From Pseudomonas laurylsulfativorans (GTDB lineage: Bacteria > Pseudomonadota > Gammaproteobacteria > Pseudomonadales > Pseudomonadaceae): a stretch of DNA of 64,000 nucleotides. A program made the translations under genes and the position numbers. The first letter of the stretch is position 1; every line of letters begins with the position of its first letter. The stretch is taken from assembly GCF_002906155.1 (NCBI RefSeq), contig NZ_MUJK01000005.1, forward strand, positions 372,001 to 436,000, in the 5' to 3' direction. Under the pieces are notes generated by a model that saw only the letters and a program-made list of their open reading frames with translations, had not been told where the DNA came from and searched no databases. This document shows positions 59,377-64,000 of this stretch, in pieces.

Positions 59377-60423
59377 ATGGATGCTCCGCTTTATCCCTTC
59401 AAACCGATCTACAGCCTGAAGGCGCTGTCGTTGACCCTTGGCGAACCCGCCGAACTCCTCGAAAGTTTGGCCAAGCGCAGCTCCAACTTGTACCGTCATG
59501 TGCCGCAAACCAAGAAAGACGGCACTCCCCGTGATACCTATGATGCCTACGAGCCGTTGAAAGCCATTCAGCGCAAGATCGTTGATCGACTACTGGCTCG
59601 CGTTCGCTTTCCAGGCTATCTCCATGGCGGGATCAAGGATCCGGTTAAACGCCGCAGTATTTATTCCAATGCGCACATCCATGGTCGTGCTCAGTGCGTG
59701 GTGCTGCAGGACATTAAGGACTTTTTTCCGTCCATCAAGACGCAGCATGTTCAGCAATTGTTCGTGGGCTTGTTCGGGTTTTCCGAAACGGTGGCAGGCA
59801 TCTTGGCGCTGCTGACCACCCGCCATGGCGTGGTGCCGCAAGGAGCCAGCAGCAGTGGCTATATAGCCAACCTCGTGTTCTGGGATATCGAGCCGGCATT
59901 GGTGGCCAAGTTGAATACGCAGGGGCTCAACTATTCTAGGTTCGCGGATGACATCACCATCACATCCACTAAGCCCCTCGATTCATCAGCGCTAACAAGC
60001 ATCGTCTCGGCAGTCACCAACATGCTGGCGCAGAAGGGCTGCTACCAGAAGCGTTCAAAGCTGCATATTCGCAAGCGCGGACAAACGGTGCTCTCCAAAA
60101 ATGGATTCGAGCCTTTGACCGTTACCGGCTTGACGATCTTCAACGCAGTCCCAGGCATACCTAAGGCCGAGCGAAAGGCGATTCGGTCAGCCGTGAAACA
60201 GTTGGAAGATCAGGCAACGCAGGGTATGACTTGGTCAGAGCTGGAGCCTTTGGTTCGCCGTGTAATGGGCCGTGTGGGGCGCTTGATTGCCTGTGCGCAT
60301 CCCGAAGGTGACCGCCTGAAACAACGATTGCATGCACTCAAAGCCCGCAGCCAGGTGGCGCTATTGGATCGCTATGCGGCGGCACTGCAAGACGCGACGG
60401 TTACAGGTCAGATACCTGGTTAA
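59377..60423 (+). CDS. Retron-type reverse transcriptase
   Basis: Reverse transcriptase of 348 residues. Retron hallmarks are NAHIH near residues 98-102 (NAxxH) and VTG near 249-251. Catalytic residues are D112 (QDIKDFFPS) and the FADD box near 189-192. PQGASSSGYIANL is the template-grip motif. Group II intron maturase domains are absent. ATG 59377 is preferred over GTG 59344, which lies inside a hairpin, and has GGGGACAGG upstream. Retron RTs make a branched RNA-DNA from the adjacent template RNA and act with an effector in phage defence. The type cannot be assigned from this sequence alone. Confidence 0.88.
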   Translation: MDAPLYPFKPIYSLKALSLTLGEPAELLESLAKRSSNLYRHVPQTKKDGTPRDTYDAYEPLKAIQRKIVDRLLARVRFPGYLHGGIKDPVKRRSIYSNAHIHGRAQCVVLQDIKDFFPSIKTQHVQQLFVGLFGFSETVAGILALLTTRHGVVPQGASSSGYIANLVFWDIEPALVAKLNTQGLNYSRFADDITITSTKPLDSSALTSIVSAVTNMLAQKGCYQKRSKLHIRKRGQTVLSKNGFEPLTVTGLTIFNAVPGIPKAERKAIRSAVKQLEDQATQGMTWSELEPLVRRVMGRVGRLIACAHPEGDRLKQRLHALKARSQVALLDRYAAALQDATVTGQIPG

Positions 60424-60434
60424 TGCGACTTTCA

Positions 60435-60668
60435 TTAGAGTTCGACCGTCAGCAGCTTGATGCCCACGCCTTCGCAGAACCGTCCCACCGCCGTCAGTGA
60501 ACGCCAATACCTGATCGGTTCGCGCCGCGAGCGTACCGGTAGCCACTTGGCACCGAGGCGCAATTCCAGGCGCCAGACCTCGCCCTCCCGCAGCACCCGA
60601 AACTCGCGCGCCGCCCCGGTTTCGACCAAAGCCTGCAACGTCTCCTGCTCGATGGCCCGTTTCATCAC
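60435..60668 (-). CDS. Small uncharacterised basic protein
   Basis: 77 residues, rich in Arg (AKWLPVRSRREPIRYWRS). It has the look of small proteins found in integrative and conjugative elements, but I do not recognise a named family. A GAGGGCGG stretch precedes ATG 60668. Convergent with the RT gene, ending 11 bp from it. Possibly a remnant of another mobile element. Confidence 0.5.
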   Translation of the reverse strand: MMKRAIEQETLQALVETGAAREFRVLREGEVWRLELRLGAKWLPVRSRREPIRYWRSLTAVGRFCEGVGIKLLTVEL

Positions 60669-60913
60669 CCGCCCTCGCTTGCCTTAACCAGTCCCCGGTA
60701 GTCCGGTATAGCGCAGGTGGCGGCGTGGGTGGCCGATAACTGGTGAGTGGCTGCCACCACCCTGCCGGACGTGGGGGGCAATTGACCATAATCGCCAATT
60801 ACACGTTGCGCGTTATCGCAGGCGCGCCACCTTCACTAAGTGATAGCCTTTTGCAACTTATCGCTGGGGCTTACGCTCAAGCACCTTCAATGCAGATCAG
60901 GGAGCGGTCATTC

Positions 60914-62455
60914 GTGAACAGTCTTCGCCAAACGGCTCAGCAGGGCGATGCCTCTGCCCAGTACACCCTTGGAGCTATGTACGAAAACGGTGAGGGTGTC
61001 GTGCAGAACGTTGTGACAGCGGCCAGTTGGTACCGCAAGGCCGCCAAGCAGGGCGATGAATGGGCTCAATACACCATGGGACGCATTTATGAGTGTGGGC
61101 AAGGTGTCCCGCAGGACATGGCGAAAGCGGCCAGCTGGTATCGCAAGGCCGCCGAACAAGGCGTCGACTGGGCCGAGTATGCGCTGGGCGATCTGTACAA
61201 AAAGGGCAAAGGCGTTCCGCAAAGTTTTGAAGTGGCGGCAACGTGGTACCAAAAGGCCGCCGAGCAGGCACTTGCGGAGGCTCAGTATGCCTTGGCTCGT
61301 CTTTACGAAGATGGCGAAGGCATTACTCAGGATCTGGTCAAAGCCGCCGCGTGGTACCGCAAAGCCGCTGAACAAGGTGATGCTTCTGCTCAGGACTCCC
61401 TGGGCGACCTATACAAGCAGGGGGATGGCGTCCGGCAAAGCTTTGAAAAAGCTGGCGCTTGGTACCGTAAAGCCGCCGAGCAGGGACATGCCTGGGCCCA
61501 ACTTTCTCTCGGTGAGCTCTATGAGAAGGGCGATGGGGTGAAGCAAAGCTCCACCAAAGCATTGGTTTGGTATAACAAGGCCGCCGACCAAGGGAATTAT
61601 TTCGCGCAACACGCTTTGGGCCGTCTGTATGAGAAGGAAGAAAACTTCGCGCAAGCGGCATCGTGGTATCTACAGGCTGCGGAACAGGACTACGAGTGGG
61701 CCCAAGTTGCGCTGGCTCGTTTGTACGCGCATGGACGAGGGGTTTCGCAGGATTTCGCGAAGGCCGTGGGTTGGCATCGCAAGGCCGTCGAACAGGGCGA
61801 TGCCTGGGCTCAAAATTCCTTTGCGAATCTTTACGGCAAAATTGAGCCCCAGAACTTTACCGAGGCGGCAGTTTGGTACCGTAAGGCCGCTGAGCAGGGG
61901 TATGAACCTGCCCAGCATTCCCTTGCTGAGTGTTATGCGGAGGGACGAGGTGTTCCGCAAGACTTTGCCGAGGCGGCAGTTTGGTACCGTAAGGCCGCTG
62001 AGCAGGGGTATGAATTAGCCCAGCATGATCTTGCAGAGTTATATACGAAGGGACGCGGTGTCCCGCTGGACTTCGCAGAGGCCGCAGTGTGGTACCGCAA
62101 AGCCGCTGAGCAAGGTTATGTTTGGGCGAAGTACAACCTCGCACGCTTGTACAAAAAAGGACGAGGTGTCCCGAAAGACTTTGCACAGGCCGCAGATTGG
62201 TACCGCAAAGCCGCTGAGCAGGGGCATGCCTGGGCCCAATACGTTCTTGGGGGGCTGTACAAGAATGGTGAAGGCGTTACCCAGGATTATGAATGCGCCT
62301 ATGTTTGGCTCTCGCTCTCCATTAAGAATGGCGTTTTTATGAATGGCGTAGGTAAGTTACGGGACGCGGTAGCCAAAGAACTGTCGACTGCGCAGTTTGA
62401 AACGGCTAAAGGCGTATTGGCCGAGTATTTTGAGCTGTATCGAGCTCGTCGGTGA
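60914..62455 (+). CDS. Sel1-like repeat protein, 13 repeats
   Basis: Solenoid protein built from 13 helical SLR units of 36 residues, of pattern AQY.LG.LY..G.GV.QDF..AA.WYRKAAEQG. The repeats cover nearly all of the 513 residues. Such proteins are protein-binding scaffolds, and no enzyme domain is present. GTG 60914 follows AGGGAG by about 10 bp. ATG 60890 and GTG 60743 in the same frame lack a good site. With the short start there is no signal peptide, so a cytosolic role is likely. Units 10 and 11 are almost identical in DNA over about 46 bp, spaced 108 bp. Confidence 0.8.
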   Translation: MNSLRQTAQQGDASAQYTLGAMYENGEGVVQNVVTAASWYRKAAKQGDEWAQYTMGRIYECGQGVPQDMAKAASWYRKAAEQGVDWAEYALGDLYKKGKGVPQSFEVAATWYQKAAEQALAEAQYALARLYEDGEGITQDLVKAAAWYRKAAEQGDASAQDSLGDLYKQGDGVRQSFEKAGAWYRKAAEQGHAWAQLSLGELYEKGDGVKQSSTKALVWYNKAADQGNYFAQHALGRLYEKEENFAQAASWYLQAAEQDYEWAQVALARLYAHGRGVSQDFAKAVGWHRKAVEQGDAWAQNSFANLYGKIEPQNFTEAAVWYRKAAEQGYEPAQHSLAECYAEGRGVPQDFAEAAVWYRKAAEQGYELAQHDLAELYTKGRGVPLDFAEAAVWYRKAAEQGYVWAKYNLARLYKKGRGVPKDFAQAADWYRKAAEQGHAWAQYVLGGLYKNGEGVTQDYECAYVWLSLSIKNGVFMNGVGKLRDAVAKELSTAQFETAKGVLAEYFELYRARR

Positions 62456-62703
62456 TCGGCTTGGCAGACGTGCCGGCACATCCACTACACAGACGAATGG
62501 CTCATGTCAGCGAAGGTATATCGGCTGGACTAAGCGCATGATCGCGGCTTAACGCCTTTGCAGTGCAATGCGGCCGCCAACTAGCAAGCGATTCACCTGA
62601 TCAGAACGAGATCACGATGCGATTGAAAGGTGGGGAGTCTACTTCCTGGCCGGCAGGTACTAAGCATGCACAGTGCAGGGATAGTTGGTTGAACTCACTG
62701 CAG
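62456..62703. other. Non-coding gap after the Sel1 gene
   Basis: About 250 bp. I see no gene with a ribosome site and no strong terminator. Confidence 0.4.
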
Positions 62704-62895
62704 CTAAGGCTTTTTTTCCATCTCTTTACGGAGCTCGCGCATCGCGTGCATCAGTGTTTGGTTGTCCAATATTGGGAGTAGTTTTTCCATGGCCTGCTCG
62801 GCGGAGATCCCTTCAGGCACAAACCATTGAAGCATGATGCCTTGCGCCTGTTCCAAGGTGGACAGAGCAATTTGGCTGGGGGTGGGGATAGTCAC
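62704..62895 (-). CDS. Small uncharacterised protein
   Basis: About 63 residues starting at GTG 62895 (TIPTPSQIALSTLEQAQG), with AAAGGA upstream. It is all helical, ending in a charged segment (HAMRELRKEMEKKP). Reminiscent of short regulatory or anti-toxin-like proteins of pseudomonads, but not recognised. The longer frame to 62949 has no better start. Confidence 0.5.
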   Translation of the reverse strand: MTIPTPSQIALSTLEQAQGIMLQWFVPEGISAEQAMEKLLPILDNQTLMHAMRELRKEMEKKP

Positions 62896-63084
62896 GGGCA
62901 ATGTCCTTTTGGCGTAGGTGACTCGGAGGGTAGCAAGAAAGATATGCACGGTTGAACCATCTACAACGCACAGATGATCGCAAGCTGTCGCTAGACGAGA
63001 TTAGAGCTGCTTCCATATGGTTGCGACATAAGATGACGCGCTCCTGCGCCAGAATGACGCTACATTCGGTACAGGATATGCCTC

Positions 63085-64000
63085 ATGCCCATACGTCGTC
63101 GTTCGGCCAGTTCTACCACCCTTCGCGCATCAGGGCCACACTCCTCCGATACGTGTGCGCTGTCCCTGAAATGGGTGTTTATGCTGATGCTCGATCTCGG
63201 CGGACACCGAAACTTCATTCAGCGGCATCATTTCAACGACGATGAAATCGCTGCAGAACTCGGCCTGCAAGAGTTGGTGGATGCCGATGATTTCAGTCCG
63301 GCGCCGGCCTTGCGCCGACTCAAGCGCGAGCGCCTCGCCTTCGACTTGGCGTTCCCTGTAGTAGGTTACCCAGACAGGCTGCAGGCGAATGTACAGGCGC
63401 TGGGCCAACTGATCGGGTTAGATGCCATCGAGCAGCGCATACTGGCTTTCTGCGTACTACTGCATACCGATCCCTGCCTCAACGATGCCTCAGACCAACT
63501 CGGTGCGCTCGGTTTCAACCGAACGATGAGGGTACTGTCCACACTTCTCGATATCCCTCAACAGGATGTTGCTCCCTACCTGGCCAATGAGGGGCGGTTA
63601 GCGCGTGCCGGACTGATTGAGGTCAATGCGCGATCCTGCACCGTGAGTACCCTCAGCAGCCGCTTGGTCATTGAAAGCTCTGATTTTCTCCAGCAGTTGC
63701 GCTTCAGCCATGGGCAGCCCATTGAGCTGTTCAAGTATGCCTTCCGTCTCAGCCCGCCCGGTCATCTGAGCGAGAAGGATTACCACCATCTGGGACGATC
63801 TCTTGAAATTGCCACCATCTATCTGAAAAAAGCCTTAGCCGAAGGCCGTCGTGGTGTGAACATTTTGTTGTACGGCCCGCCCGGCACCGGCAAGACCCAA
63901 CTCAGTCGCCTGCTTGCCCGCTTGCTCGGGGCTTCGCTCTACGAGATCGCCTGTACCGACAGCGACGGCGACCCAGTCAGCGCCCATCAACGCCTGTGCG
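63085..64000 (+). CDS. AAA-family ATPase, 3' end beyond window
   Basis: The frame opens at ATG 63085 (MPIRRRSASS) after an AGGA site and stays open to the last base, giving 305 residues. A helical N-terminal region of about 260 residues is followed by Walker A LYGPPGTGKTQLSRLLARLLG and a conserved helix (AEGRRGVNI) before it, written here in parts. The P-loop type GPPGTGKT and the downstream YEIACTDSDGDP point to a classical AAA or SpoVK/FtsH-like ATPase. Walker B and any C-terminal effector domain lie outside the window. An earlier start is ruled out by a stop at 63055. Confidence 0.75.
   Translation, partial: MPIRRRSASSTTLRASGPHSSDTCALSLKWVFMLMLDLGGHRNFIQRHHFNDDEIAAELGLQELVDADDFSPAPALRRLKRERLAFDLAFPVVGYPDRLQANVQALGQLIGLDAIEQRILAFCVLLHTDPCLNDASDQLGALGFNRTMRVLSTLLDIPQQDVAPYLANEGRLARAGLIEVNARSCTVSTLSSRLVIESSDFLQQLRFSHGQPIELFKYAFRLSPPGHLSEKDYHHLGRSLEIATIYLKKALAEGRRGVNILLYGPPGTGKTQLSRLLARLLGASLYEIACTDSDGDPVSAHQRLC

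Overview
The window is a Pseudomonas chromosome, most likely of the P. fluorescens group. The core gene order (glmS, a DeoR-type regulator, glmU, the atp operon, parB-parA, rsmG-mnmG, mnmE, yidC, yidD, rnpA, rpmH, dnaA, dnaN, recF, gyrB) is that of the Pseudomonas replication-origin region. The proteins read as Pseudomonas at once, and an inverted REP pair typical of fluorescent pseudomonads lies between glmU and the regulator. oriC sits between rpmH and dnaA, and ParB-binding parS palindromes lie inside recF.

This core (about 17.23-44.43 kb) is bracketed by two unrelated Tn7-like transposons, each with its tnsA end facing the core. Element 1 (from before position 1 to 17,227) is inserted at the classical Tn7 site, about 23 bp past the glmS stop. 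It carries tnsA-tnsB-tnsC-tnsD and, distally, a metal and redox cargo: a zinc-ribbon protein, a CadA-type P-ATPase, a CzcD-type CDF exporter, a large secreted multicopper oxidase, a SCO-cytochrome c fusion and a DsbA/DsbB-like pair. Its end shows three 20-bp repeats ending in a TGT...ACA tip, as expected of TnsB sites.

Element 2 starts somewhere in the roughly 0.8 kb AT-rich gap after the gyrB terminator. It carries a different, AT-rich set: a short TnsA, a TniA-like TnsB, a TniB-like TnsC and a 625-residue TniQ with a C-terminal run of helix-turn-helix modules. Both tns operons are followed by a member of the same small protein family (MTMP.ERTRS...LLRHFP). Its presence downstream of tniQ in two such divergent elements is the most suggestive new link in the window.

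Beyond element 2 (51-64 kb) is an accessory, defence-like stretch: a Sir2-type deacylase, a HAD-like protein, two striking tandem repeats (11 bp x 11 and 8 bp x 6), a 1626-residue single-chain restriction-modification enzyme (type ISP architecture), and a retron-type reverse transcriptase with a small upstream gene and a hairpin-rich non-coding segment that may be its template RNA. Two small uncharacterised genes, a 13-repeat Sel1 protein and an AAA ATPase running off the window follow. The far ends of both elements are not identified, so whether the 51-64 kb genes are element 2 cargo remains open.
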